A DNA stretch of 64,000 nt from Flavobacterium sedimenticola. Its GTDB lineage: Bacteria > Bacteroidota > Bacteroidia > Flavobacteriales > Flavobacteriaceae. The stretch spans positions 1 to 64,000 of the forward strand of contig NZ_JASGBP010000009.1 in the NCBI RefSeq assembly GCF_030053345.1, written 5' to 3'. The translations under genes and the position numbers were made by a program. Shown in pieces: positions 33,710-41,908 of the stretch (position 1 is its first letter; each line of letters begins with the position of its first letter). The notes beneath the pieces were generated by a model, which ran no database searches, was not told the origin of the DNA, and worked only from the letters and a program-made list of their open reading frames with translations.

Positions 33710-34666
33710 TTATTTTGTGGCTCGGGTTAATCGATCATTAATGGATTTTCCTAAATTTTCCTCCGGAAAACGCTCGGCCACGATTAGGTTTAGTTTCATA
33801 GTATCTAAGCGATGCATAGCGTCGTATAAGTTCGCCGCTGCTTCTTTATAGTCTCCTTGCTCTGAGAGTATTTCTTGGTGTATGATTTGGGTACCCGAAA
33901 TCTTTTGCTGAAAAGTAATCACTCCGATTTTTTCCGTTTCAGCGTGTTGAATGAAATCTTTAACGGAATCGACTAAAATGGTTCTGGTTTTTGGGGCATA
34001 ATGTTTTAACAACATGCCCGGAGCTTCGGGTGCCGATTCCTTATGATTTTTGATGATTACTTTACCAATCACCGCTTCAATTTCTTCCAATGAAATGGCG
34101 CCCAAACGATAGAGAACCGGTTCCTGGTTTTCAAACCCGATGATGGTCGACTCAATACCGCTGGTACAATTTCCACCATCCAATATTAAGGGCAAGGTGT
34201 TTTCAAAGTAACCGGCCACATGGACTGCCCGAGTCGGACTGATGGAACCAAACGGGTTGGCGCTCGGTGCTACCAACGGAAAGGACAACGAGCGCAATAA
34301 TTCGAGAGTGAGCGGATGATTGGGAACACGAATGGCGACCGTGTCTTTTCCGGCTGTAACCAAGCCGGGAACCACGCTCTTTTTTTTCAACACTAAAGTA
34401 AGTGAGCCGGGCCAAAAAGCTTGGGCCAATTGATAGGCCTTTTCCGGGATATCCTTGGCCAATTCCGATACGACGGCAGCAGCGTGAATATGTACAATTA
34501 ACGGGTTGAATAAAGGTCGTTTTTTGGTGTCAAATATTTTGCGAATGGCTTTTTCACTAAAAGCATTGCCTGCCAAGCCATACACGGTTTCGGTAGGAAT
34601 GGCTACTAAGTCTTCCTTTTCAAGGATGGCTTTCGCTTTGGATATGTCGTTTGAAATAATACTCAT
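33710..34666 (-). CDS. tsaC: L-threonylcarbamoyladenylate synthase (Sua5/YwlC type)
   Basis: 318 aa. The N-terminal YrdC domain (EDLVAIPTETVYGLAGNAF, then KKRPLFNPLIVHI and SLTLVLKK) makes threonylcarbamoyl-AMP from threonine, bicarbonate and ATP, the first step of t6A formation at tRNA position 37. A linker and C-terminal Sua5 domain (SAPEAPGMLLKHYAPKT onward) mark the long Sua5 form. It lies between the DUF6671 gene (3-bp gap upstream) and the bicarbonate permease (6-bp gap downstream). That position is suggestive, since bicarbonate is one of its substrates. Confidence 0.95.
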   Translation of the reverse strand: MSIISNDISKAKAILEKEDLVAIPTETVYGLAGNAFSEKAIRKIFDTKKRPLFNPLIVHIHAAAVVSELAKDIPEKAYQLAQAFWPGSLTLVLKKKSVVPGLVTAGKDTVAIRVPNHPLTLELLRSLSFPLVAPSANPFGSISPTRAVHVAGYFENTLPLILDGGNCTSGIESTIIGFENQEPVLYRLGAISLEEIEAVIGKVIIKNHKESAPEAPGMLLKHYAPKTRTILVDSVKDFIQHAETEKIGVITFQQKISGTQIIHQEILSEQGDYKEAAANLYDAMHRLDTMKLNLIVAERFPEENLGKSINDRLTRATK

Positions 34667-34669
34667 GAG

Positions 34670-35506
34670 TTAAGGGTTGCAGTAATCACAATACATGGGA
34701 TCTTCAAAACGAATCCCGCGCGGGTATTTTTTTTCTTCTTCATGCTGACAGGATTTACATTGATACACTACACTCAGTGTGGAACGAGTAGGGGAACCAC
34801 ACATTTCACAGGGTAATCCCGGTTTTACTTCTCCAATATCAAATCCGGGAGTATGGCATTGCGGACAGTGGTTCTTGATTTTAGCAATTAGTTTTTCGGT
34901 AGCCTTTTCAATAACCTTCATACGGGTTGGGTTGTAGAGCGCACGCATATCGGTTTCGGCATACACCGAACCGTATTCCGAATGTAATTTTTTAAACCCT
35001 GCGATTAATTCGGAATGAGACGTTATTCCTTTAATGATGGAATGGCAGTTGGTTTCACTCGGTTTGAGAATGATGCCGTGTGAGGGAAATTGAACCCTTT
35101 CGGCAAATGCTTCCAAAGCCGTTTTGCTTGAAATCAGTTCCCCGTAAAAATTGGTGTCCGTGCTTATTTCCCGTGCTACAATTTCGATATCGTTCCGATA
35201 ATCTTTCAGCATTACCCATTCGTCATCGGCATGAGCCATAAAAATTGTCGGATGTGCCCCAAATGACCCTTCACTCGCCACAACTAAATCGGCTGTTGTG
35301 GCTTGAGCTGCCATGTGGCATTTGTCGCGCAGGGTCTCCAGTACATTTTTTTTTCGTGCAATTTCTCCCGTAAAGGTTCCGAGGGTATCTGTGTCAAATA
35401 CATCGGAGGTGAAACAGTGCAGGCCAAATTTCCTCTCAAAAAGCGGCGCTATCACTGTTTCTTTCCGATGCTTGGTAGCAATGAGAAGACTTCTTCCGGT
35501 AAACAT
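34670..35506 (-). CDS. DUF6671 family protein with C-terminal zinc-ribbon cysteines
   Basis: 278 aa. The first ~200 residues (LLIATKHRKETVIAPLFERKFGL, then GTFTGEIARK, ATTADLVVASEGSFGAHP) match what I know as DUF6671, a family of unknown function. The C-terminal 65 residues contain four C-x2-C pairs (CPQC, CEMC, CKSC, CDYC) that would form one or two zinc ribbons. No signal peptide, so cytosolic. Embedded in the icd-tsaC-SbtA operon with 2-3 bp gaps. The zinc ribbons hint at nucleic-acid or protein binding, but no activity can be assigned. Confidence 0.82.
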   Translation of the reverse strand: MFTGRSLLIATKHRKETVIAPLFERKFGLHCFTSDVFDTDTLGTFTGEIARKKNVLETLRDKCHMAAQATTADLVVASEGSFGAHPTIFMAHADDEWVMLKDYRNDIEIVAREISTDTNFYGELISSKTALEAFAERVQFPSHGIILKPSETNCHSIIKGITSHSELIAGFKKLHSEYGSVYAETDMRALYNPTRMKVIEKATEKLIAKIKNHCPQCHTPGFDIGEVKPGLPCEMCGSPTRSTLSVVYQCKSCQHEEEKKYPRGIRFEDPMYCDYCNP

Positions 35507-35508
35507 TC

Positions 35509-35787
35509 TTACTTTTCTAAACGAATGGTAATCGTACTATTAATAACCAAATTAAATTTGTTCGATTTTGCTTCTGCTATCTTCTGTTGGATAGACTCTT
35601 TTGTTTGAATAAGTTCTTGAATGCGCTTCTTGGAGTGCTCAATATCCTGATTGAATCGGATATGATTGCTGAAGTCTTCTCGATTGTGATAATCAATTTT
35701 ATAATTAAACAATGCGGTTAAAACTTTGTCGGCGTCTTCTGCCGAGAAGGTCCCGTCAATTAATTTGTATTCTTCGTGGGTATTCAT
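35509..35787 (-). CDS. Small coiled-coil protein in the icd operon
   Basis: 92 aa from the ATG at 35787; a longer in-frame version would overlap the upstream small gene and lacks similarity. The start, MNTHEEYKLIDGTFSAEDADKVL, is followed by a charged helix (EHSKKRIQELIQTKESIQQKIAEAKSNK) predicted as coiled coil, and ends NLVINSTITIRLEK. No known family recognised. Gaps of 2 bp on both sides place it firmly in the operon. Confidence 0.7.
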   Translation of the reverse strand: MNTHEEYKLIDGTFSAEDADKVLTALFNYKIDYHNREDFSNHIRFNQDIEHSKKRIQELIQTKESIQQKIAEAKSNKFNLVINSTITIRLEK

Positions 35788-35789
35788 AA

Positions 35790-35969
35790 TTACTCTTTTT
35801 TTGCAATGTTCATCAAAGTATAACCTGAAAGCAGAATTCCTGTGCCTAATAATCCGTTGTGTTGTACTGAGTTTTCGTGCATACACAAATACAATCCGGC
35901 AAATAAAAAAAGAAGATTCAGGAGTAGTTTCAAATTATGTACTACAGTGTTGTTGGTGTTATTTTTCAT
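35790..35969 (-). CDS. Very small membrane protein in the icd operon (59 aa)
   Basis: Translated by hand from ATG at 35969 to TAA at 35790. The product begins MKNNTNNTVVHNLKLLLN and has two short hydrophobic segments (LLLNLLFLFAGLYLCM and GLLGTGILLSGYTLMNIA) separated by HENSVQHN, then a KKE end. It sits 8 bp after the icd stop and 2 bp before the next start, the same tight packing as its neighbours, which supports it as a gene. Function unknown; no family recognised. Confidence 0.65.
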   Translation of the reverse strand: MKNNTNNTVVHNLKLLLNLLFLFAGLYLCMHENSVQHNGLLGTGILLSGYTLMNIAKKE

Positions 35970-35977
35970 GTGAAATG

Positions 35978-37414
35978 TTATTGTCCTTGTCCTAAAGAGT
36001 AAGCCGGTTTCCCATCGAACTCATAGAGATTTTCTACTTTAATGACATCAATTTTGGCATCCAATGCCCTTGATAATAAATTGATGATATTGTTTTTATA
36101 CATCACCTTGCCTTGTGTCGGTTTGAAACGACAACGCCAATGATCGGTGCAATACGTTTCTTTAAAACCGTCGGGCCATACTTTGATTCCCCTATTGGTA
36201 ATCATGGTGAGGTGTTTGTTTTCGGTATTAATTGTTTGTAACAGGGCTGCTAACGCGTCCGGATTTGTGCCATCCCAGTGTACAAACAAGTCTACTCCAA
36301 CGAGTTCCTTTTTTTTAGCCGGTTTTTTAACATATTTAGGCAGGTTTAACACCACGTCTTTGGCATACGAAACCTCTTTGAGGAGTTTTGGTTTTTGCCC
36401 GAGGTTGGCTATTACGGCTTGCGCAAATTCTTTGGTGCCCACTTTTTGTTTGCTGACACCTTCTTTGTAAATGTCGTAGGTATGAGTCCCTTCTTCGATG
36501 GTTTTAAGCCATGCGTTTTGCACTTTTTCGGCTACATCGGTTTGCCCGATGTGATTCAGCATCATTATGGCACCCTGTAACAGTCCGGACGGATTGGCCA
36601 AATTTTGGCCCGCACGTCTTGGTGCCGATCCATGAATGGCTTCAAACATTGCGCATTCTTCACCGATGTTAGCTGAACCGGCTAACCCTACCGAACCGGC
36701 TATTTGAGCAGCCACATCCGACAAGACATCCCCATATAAGTTTAAAGTTACAATCACATCGAATACTTCGGGTGTATCCGCCATTTTGGCCGCTCCGATG
36801 TCGATAATCCAATGCTCATTTTCAATTTCAGGATATTCGGCGGCAATTTCATCAAATACTTGGTGGAATAAACCGTCGGTTTGCTTCATGATGTTGTCTT
36901 TGGTAAAGCAAGTCACTTTTTTTCGTCCGTATACTTTGGCATATTCAAAAGCATAACGAATAATTTTTTCGCAGCCGGGACGACTGATTAATTTTAAGCA
37001 TTGTACGACTTCATCGGTTTGTTGGTGCTCAATTCCGGCATACAAGTCTTCTTCATTTTCGCGAATAATTACGATATCCATCTCCGGATGTTTGGTTTCT
37101 ACGAACGGATGCAAACTCATGCAAGGTCTTACATTAGAGTACAATCCCAAAAATTTGCGCGTGGTCACATTCAAGCTTTTGTAACCGCCGCCTTGTGGTG
37201 TCGTAATAGGCGCCTTCAAGAATACTTTGTTTTTGCGGATAATATCCCAAGATTCCGATGCAATGCCTGAAGTATTTCCGGATAAATATACTTTTTCACC
37301 CACTTCAATTTCATCAATTTCAATTTGAGCTCCGGCCGCTTTAATGATATCTAACGTGGCCTCCATAATTTCCGGACCAATTCCGTCGCCTTTGGCTACT
37401 GTAATTCGCGTCAT
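35978..37414 (-). CDS. icd: NADP-dependent isocitrate dehydrogenase
   Basis: 478 aa from ATG 37414; an in-frame ATG at 37447 adds 11 residues before the family start MTRITVAKGDGIGPEIM. It oxidatively decarboxylates isocitrate to 2-oxoglutarate and CO2 in the TCA cycle. Substrate residues are visible in SLNVTTRKFLGLYSNVRPC and the metal aspartates in NLYGDVLSDVAAQIAGSVG; the nucleotide-binding HGSAPRRAGQNLANP follows. The ~140-residue C-terminal extension (GVDLFVHWDGTNPDALAALL to SLGQGQ) is the Thermus-type form. It heads a leftward six-gene operon ending in a bicarbonate permease; a LysR regulator is divergent. Confidence 0.95.
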   Translation of the reverse strand: MTRITVAKGDGIGPEIMEATLDIIKAAGAQIEIDEIEVGEKVYLSGNTSGIASESWDIIRKNKVFLKAPITTPQGGGYKSLNVTTRKFLGLYSNVRPCMSLHPFVETKHPEMDIVIIRENEEDLYAGIEHQQTDEVVQCLKLISRPGCEKIIRYAFEYAKVYGRKKVTCFTKDNIMKQTDGLFHQVFDEIAAEYPEIENEHWIIDIGAAKMADTPEVFDVIVTLNLYGDVLSDVAAQIAGSVGLAGSANIGEECAMFEAIHGSAPRRAGQNLANPSGLLQGAIMMLNHIGQTDVAEKVQNAWLKTIEEGTHTYDIYKEGVSKQKVGTKEFAQAVIANLGQKPKLLKEVSYAKDVVLNLPKYVKKPAKKKELVGVDLFVHWDGTNPDALAALLQTINTENKHLTMITNRGIKVWPDGFKETYCTDHWRCRFKPTQGKVMYKNNIINLLSRALDAKIDVIKVENLYEFDGKPAYSLGQGQ

Positions 37415-37478
37415 GCTGTATTTAATTTTTATGGTTTGACGAGGCAAAATTCAAAATTATATTTCATATATTTTTATT

Positions 37479-37486
37479 TATATTTG
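37479..37486 (+). promoter_or_regulatory. Candidate -7 element for the LysR gene at 37511
   Basis: TATATTTG fits TAnnTTTG, 24 bp before the ATG, in the 96-bp divergent region shared with icd. Confidence 0.45.
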
Positions 37487-37510
37487 TAATGAATAACATA
37501 AATATTTTTT

Positions 37511-38437
37511 ATGAATTTTACATTGCATCAGTTGGTGGTTTTTTTAAAAATCACGCAAACCAAGAGCATTACCAAAGCAGCAGAAGAGCTGCATCTGACA
37601 CAGCCGGCGGTTTCCATTCAATTAAAAAACTTGCAAGATCAATTCGACATCCCGCTGACGGAAGTTATCGGAAGACAATTGTACGTTACCGAGTTCGGAA
37701 GAGAAATTGCGGTAGCCGCACAAAAAATTATTGATGAGGTAAGCACCATTAATTATAAAACACTCGCCTACAAAGGTATTTTATCGGGTAAATTAAAGAT
37801 ATCGGTCGTTTCTACCGGTAAGTATGTGATTCCGTATTTTCTTTCCGATTTTATGAAGATGAACAGCGGTATCGAACTGGTCATGGATGTGACCAATAAG
37901 ACAAAAGTGGTTAAAAGTTTGAAGAATAATGAAGTCGATTTTGCTTTGGTCTCCATTCCGCCCGACGATTTAGCCCTCGAATCGGAGGTGTTAATGGCCA
38001 ATAAGTTATTCTTGGTCGGTAACAAAGAAACGTTGCCTATTGATACCAAACCGGTTCAATCTGACTTTTTTGCCAAAGTTCCTTTAATTTTCAGGGAAGA
38101 TGGGTCGGCTACCAAAACCAGTATGGAGAAGTACTTACAACAAAACGGGATAGTTTCCAATATGCGCCTGCAACTCACCTCTAACGAGGCCGTCAAGCAA
38201 GCGGTAGTAGCCGGTTTGGGTTATTCTATTATGCCCTTGATTGGGTTGAAAAATGAATTGGAAAAGAATGATATTGTCATTATTCCTGCCGAAGGCTTGC
38301 CGATGATAACGAACTGGCGTTTGATTTGGTTGAAAGGGAAGGCAATGAGTCCGGTGGCAGCCGCCTATTTAGAGTTTATACGAGCGACTAAAGAAAGTAT
38401 TCGTTTGAACTCTTTTTCCTGGATTGACGCCTATTAG
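37511..38437 (+). CDS. LysR-type transcriptional regulator, divergent from icd
   Basis: 308 aa. N-terminal HTH: FLKITQTKSITKAAEELHLTQPAVSIQLKNLQDQF. The C-terminal effector-binding domain is of the periplasmic-binding type (GKLKISVVSTGKYVIPYFLSDFMKMNSGIELVMDV). It is placed back to back with the icd operon, the usual arrangement for a LysR protein and its target, so control of icd and the genes behind it is likely. The ligand is unknown; sequence resembles CbbR/CysB-like branches only in a general way. The stop overlaps the LETM1-related gene by 4 bp. Confidence 0.9.
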   Translation: MNFTLHQLVVFLKITQTKSITKAAEELHLTQPAVSIQLKNLQDQFDIPLTEVIGRQLYVTEFGREIAVAAQKIIDEVSTINYKTLAYKGILSGKLKISVVSTGKYVIPYFLSDFMKMNSGIELVMDVTNKTKVVKSLKNNEVDFALVSIPPDDLALESEVLMANKLFLVGNKETLPIDTKPVQSDFFAKVPLIFREDGSATKTSMEKYLQQNGIVSNMRLQLTSNEAVKQAVVAGLGYSIMPLIGLKNELEKNDIVIIPAEGLPMITNWRLIWLKGKAMSPVAAAYLEFIRATKESIRLNSFSWIDAY

Positions 38438-39630
38438 TCATCGATATTTTCATTAAATGCCGATGGCAGCATTTTGGGGATAAACTTGATTAAAATCGGT
38501 AGGAGTAACCCGCCACCGGGCAATAAAAAAATAGTGAGTGACGGAATGGTTTTGCAAATGTCGAGCATTTGTCGTTTGACTTTCTTTTTCTCTTCTTTGT
38601 TTAAATCTTTTACAGTCGACTTTGCCAAGAGTTGCATCAGTTCTTTACTTTCCGTGATTTCTTTGAGCAATCTCGACTTGTTTCGGTTGATTAAAATAGC
38701 CACACTTTCGGTGGTTTGTTCGTAAAAATGTTTTACCGGGTTCGAAAAGTTAAAATACGGAATTTCGCTTTTGTATTGTACTATAAATTCGTTAATAAAA
38801 TGAATGCTTTCCAAAACTACCGCATCACTGATTTGTAAAGTTTCACCCAGTTTGAACAAAAAATAGCGCTCTTCATTTTCTACTTTTTCATCGCTCCACA
38901 AACTGATTCCGGCTAAATCGATAACATAGTATTTTTCAAGATTATCCGATAAGTAACTTAAATCTAAATCTTCAATAGTAGTCAGTTTTTTTGAAGAAAA
39001 TTTATTGTACCGAACCGACGACTCAAAGAGTTTGAGCAGCAAGTCATCGTGCGGGGATATACCGGTTTTGGATTTTAGCGAAAGCGAAATAATGCTGATA
39101 ACAATATCCTCAATTTTATTGGAGTACTTTTCGGGAATTTCGCCTTTTTCCAAATGTTTTTTGAAGGCCAAAACATCAATAAACAATAATGCATTGGTGA
39201 TGACGTGTGAAAAGTTCTTACTGAATAAGTCCTCATTGGTTTGCACCCGATCGTGGATAATTTTCTCCAGTTTGCTGGAAGGCGAATGGGATTCTAATAC
39301 TTTTTTCAACGGATTAAAGCCTTTCGGAATCATTGTATTGTAAAAAGCTACTGCTTCTTGGATGAAATCTTCCGACTGATTGGTTTTCCGTATCAAGCGA
39401 TACACTTGAAAAAGAGTATTCAACATACCGATTTTCGATATTTCCTGCGGGAATCGATCTTCCGTTTCGATACTGATTGCAGCATCAAAGCCTACAATAT
39501 GTCCAAAGATAAATCCCGTGGTTCGTGTTCGGATATAGAAATCCGTTTCGTTTTGCGGAAAAGAATGCTCAGACTGACTGAATTCTGTGAAAAATTTATC
39601 AATCCAACCGGGAACTGAAGGGTTAATCAT
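38434..39630 (-). CDS. LETM1-related (biofilm-associated type) protein
   Basis: 398 aa, largely helical. The C-terminal part (KKKVKRQMLDICKTIPSLTIFLLPGGGLLLPILIKFIPKMLPSAF) matches the membrane-associated core of LETM1-like proteins. The N-terminal 300 residues have no recognised domain. In Flavobacterium these are named LETM1-related biofilm-associated proteins; the mechanism is not established, though eukaryotic LETM1 acts in cation exchange. Single leftward gene with a candidate promoter at 39653. Confidence 0.83.
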   Translation of the reverse strand: MINPSVPGWIDKFFTEFSQSEHSFPQNETDFYIRTRTTGFIFGHIVGFDAAISIETEDRFPQEISKIGMLNTLFQVYRLIRKTNQSEDFIQEAVAFYNTMIPKGFNPLKKVLESHSPSSKLEKIIHDRVQTNEDLFSKNFSHVITNALLFIDVLAFKKHLEKGEIPEKYSNKIEDIVISIISLSLKSKTGISPHDDLLLKLFESSVRYNKFSSKKLTTIEDLDLSYLSDNLEKYYVIDLAGISLWSDEKVENEERYFLFKLGETLQISDAVVLESIHFINEFIVQYKSEIPYFNFSNPVKHFYEQTTESVAILINRNKSRLLKEITESKELMQLLAKSTVKDLNKEEKKKVKRQMLDICKTIPSLTIFLLPGGGLLLPILIKFIPKMLPSAFNENIDD

Positions 39631-39652
39631 TTTAAAGAGACAATTATAAGCA

Positions 39653-39660
39653 CAAAACTA
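39653..39660 (-). promoter_or_regulatory. Candidate -7 element for the LETM1-related gene
   Basis: Minus strand reads TAGTTTTG (TAnnTTTG), 22 bp upstream of the ATG. Confidence 0.4.
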
Positions 39661-39702
39661 ACTTATTTTTGAGAGTTGCAGGTTATGATTTTGTAACCAA
39701 AT

Positions 39703-40278
39703 TTAAAATGAATCTCTTGATTTGATGTTTTGAGCGCAAAGTGAGATGATTTCGGCAATTCTGTTGGCCCTTGTTTCGGCTCGTTTGGCTTGGTTTAACC
39801 AATACAAATAGCTTTTTCGATAGGAAGGACTAAAGTTGTTGTAATTTTCTAAAGCCATTGGATGTTGCTCAAAAGCCAACTTTAAATCTTCGGGCATCAC
39901 ATGGTTCTCTACGTGGTCCAATGCTTCCCATGAACCGTTTTGTTTGGCAATTTCTATTTTGCGCAAACCACTCTCATGCATTAAATTCTCGGCGATGAGT
40001 TTTTCAATATACGTTTTGTTAAGTTTGCTCCAAACGCTTTTGTCTTTACGCGGCGTAAACATTTGACGACGGCGTTCGTCATCCAGTTTCTTTACGGTAG
40101 AATCAATCCAGCCATAGCAAATAGCTACCTGAACCGCTTCTTCCCAGCGCATACTTTCTACGCCACTGCCTACTTTATAAAAAATCAAATACACTTTGGT
40201 GGCCGATTGGTGATTTTCGTGTAACCAATCGCGCCATTCTTGTGCATTTTTAAAGTACAAATGATCTTTATCTTCCAA
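39703..40278 (-). CDS. YdeI/OmpD-associated family protein
   Basis: 191 aa. The family pattern is clear: FKNAQEWRDWLHENHQSATKVYLIFYKVGSG, MRWEEAVQVAICYGWIDSTVKKLDDERRRQMFTPRK, and SPSYRKSYLYWLNQAKRAETRANRI at the end. YdeI-type proteins are soluble; B. subtilis and E. coli members have only loosely defined stress-related roles. It follows sodC by 6 bp on the same strand, so the two are probably co-transcribed. Confidence 0.88.
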   Translation of the reverse strand: MEDKDHLYFKNAQEWRDWLHENHQSATKVYLIFYKVGSGVESMRWEEAVQVAICYGWIDSTVKKLDDERRRQMFTPRKDKSVWSKLNKTYIEKLIAENLMHESGLRKIEIAKQNGSWEALDHVENHVMPEDLKLAFEQHPMALENYNNFSPSYRKSYLYWLNQAKRAETRANRIAEIISLCAQNIKSRDSF

Positions 40279-40284
40279 AAAAAA

Positions 40285-40812
40285 TTATTTAATAATGGCG
40301 GAACACGCTACACGAGCACCGGCATTTCCGGTAGGTTGGGTCACAAAATCATCCGGTTTGTCGTGTACAATCAATCCTTTTCCTAAAATGTCTTTGGTTT
40401 CATCGCCGCAACCGATACACCACTCATCTGTGGTGAACAGCACAGTTCCGTTTCCGTCTACGTCGGTGGTAAAGTTCCCGATGTCGCCTTTGTGATACTC
40501 GGCATCGCCCCATTTACCGTGTTTTTTGAAGGTAGGATTCCAATGACCGCCGGTAGAAGTAGCATCGGCTGCCGAACAATCTGATTTTTCATGAATGTGA
40601 ATGGCGTGTACCCCCGGTTTTAACCCGCTTAGTTTGGCGGTGAGGGTTACTTTACCGTTTTTTTCAACAAAAACAGCGGTACCACTCACCTTACTGCCGC
40701 TTTTAGCTTCAAAGTTCAATGACAAGGTTTTGGCCGGGTCACCGGCATTGGAACTTTTGCAGGCAAAAAGCAATACTCCGGCTATGGTAATGGTGTAAAA
40801 AAACTTTTTCAT
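40285..40812 (-). CDS. sodC: Copper/zinc superoxide dismutase, lipoprotein
   Basis: 175 aa. The lipobox LLFAC puts the acylated cysteine at residue 18. All metal ligands are present: His72 and His74 (HIHEKSDC), His90 (GGHWNP), His98, His107 and Asp110 (HKGDIGN), His150. The structural disulfide is Cys79-Cys170 and the substrate-guiding arginine is Arg167. It converts superoxide to O2 and H2O2 in the periplasm or at the outer membrane. A local CIGCG (Cys132, Cys135) adds a second possible disulfide near the active-site rim. Operon with ydeI-like gene. Confidence 0.95.
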   Translation of the reverse strand: MKKFFYTITIAGVLLFACKSSNAGDPAKTLSLNFEAKSGSKVSGTAVFVEKNGKVTLTAKLSGLKPGVHAIHIHEKSDCSAADATSTGGHWNPTFKKHGKWGDAEYHKGDIGNFTTDVDGNGTVLFTTDEWCIGCGDETKDILGKGLIVHDKPDDFVTQPTGNAGARVACSAIIK

Positions 40813-40880
40813 CGGGTTACAATTTAATTTTTATAAAATTACTCAAAAATGGAGTACTGCCGATACAAAGATGTGTTAAA

Positions 40881-41405
40881 TCATTTCGATTTTTCGCCTA
40901 CAAAGTAATCGCTTTGCGATTTGAACAATACGTTGAAAGTAGTTAAACTTCCGTAAATTCGGGTAATGTATTGCTGCAGTTCTACTTTTTCAATTTCCTC
41001 TAAGTTGCTGGCATTTATTTTTTGTTCCATCACGCGCAAACGATCGCGAAGCATCACAATTTTGTGAAAAAACGTATCAATCGGAACATCTTTAGCGGCT
41101 AATCCGGGTTGGCCCGGTTCTAACTTCATGTTGCCGCCTTTCCATTTGTCGCCAATAGCTACGGGTTCGCCCAAGCCATTCCATTTTTTCAATATGGATA
41201 GTAAGCTTTGTTCTACCTCGTAAAAACTAACCGTGTCTACTTCATTTTCGGCCGCTTCTATGACGTCGAACTCGCTATTGATGGCGATGGTTTCTAAACC
41301 GCCGTCGATAAAAGTTACCCAGTAGTCTTTAGATGAGACGTTGGTTACTACGCCTTTGCCGTATTCGGCATGATTGATTCGGGAGCCTATTCCTAATAAT
41401 TTCAT
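40881..41405 (-). CDS. Conserved hypothetical protein, SH3-like N-terminus
   Basis: 174 aa from ATG 41405. A longer in-frame start at 41474 would run through a terminator hairpin and is rejected. The N-terminus LGIGSRINHAEYGKGVVTNVSSKDYWVTFIDGG resembles a small barrel with the pattern seen in UvrD/CarD-type and SH3-like domains. The remainder is helical with a PIDTFFHKIVMLRDRLRVMEQKI segment. No catalytic motif. Function unknown; probably a cytosolic protein. No strong hairpin follows it. Confidence 0.72.
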   Translation of the reverse strand: MKLLGIGSRINHAEYGKGVVTNVSSKDYWVTFIDGGLETIAINSEFDVIEAAENEVDTVSFYEVEQSLLSILKKWNGLGEPVAIGDKWKGGNMKLEPGQPGLAAKDVPIDTFFHKIVMLRDRLRVMEQKINASNLEEIEKVELQQYITRIYGSLTTFNVLFKSQSDYFVGEKSK

Positions 41406-41446
41406 AAGTATGCATTTTAAGCCACTAAAATAGGCATTTGCGTCTA

Positions 41447-41480
41447 ATAAAAAAAGCCGCTTTGGAGCGGCCAATTCATT
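41447..41480 (-). terminator. Terminator of the histidine kinase / response regulator operon
   Basis: On the minus strand GCCGCT, loop, AGCGGC, then a T-run, about 25 bp after the response regulator stop. Confidence 0.82.
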
Positions 41481-41504
41481 ACTTATGATTTTATCTGCAA
41501 ATTG

Positions 41505-41903
41505 TTAAAGCGCTAATATGATTTCCGTAAACTTGTCTTTGGTTACGGGTTTGATGATAAAGTCGCTCACCGCGCTCATTTTTTTGGCTTTCATGATATC
41601 GTGTGGCGAAATAGAGGACGAGCAAATGTAAATGATAATTTTGCTTGTTTTGTGTGTCTCCAACGTGGTAAATTCATCCAAAAACTGCCAGCCATCCATA
41701 ATCGGCATCGACAAGTCTAAAAAGATAACTTCCGGCAATTTATAGTCAGCATTTAAATTTTCTTTTAAGTAGGTGATGGCTTCTAATCCGTTATGAAAAA
41801 CTTTAATTTCTTTCACGTGATTCGTTTTTTCAATGATTTTTTTGGTGATGAATACAAATGTATCATCGTCATCAACCAGCGCCAGTAGTTCGATTTTTTT
41901 CAT
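41505..41903 (-). CDS. Single-domain response regulator
   Basis: 132 aa, a receiver domain only. Acidic pocket LALVDDDDTF near residue 10, phospho-acceptor Asp in VIFLDLSMPIMDGW (about residue 66), and the conserved lysine in FIIKPVTKDKF. No output domain, so it must pass the signal by protein contact. Starts 5 bp after the histidine kinase gene and is its likely partner. Confidence 0.92.
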   Translation of the reverse strand: MKKIELLALVDDDDTFVFITKKIIEKTNHVKEIKVFHNGLEAITYLKENLNADYKLPEVIFLDLSMPIMDGWQFLDEFTTLETHKTSKIIIYICSSSISPHDIMKAKKMSAVSDFIIKPVTKDKFTEIILAL

Positions 41904-41908
41904 GATAG

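Noticed and set aside
41406..41474. N-terminal extension of the gene at 40881-41405
   Set aside because: The extension would include the terminator hairpin of the response regulator operon; ATG 41405 gives the conserved-looking start.
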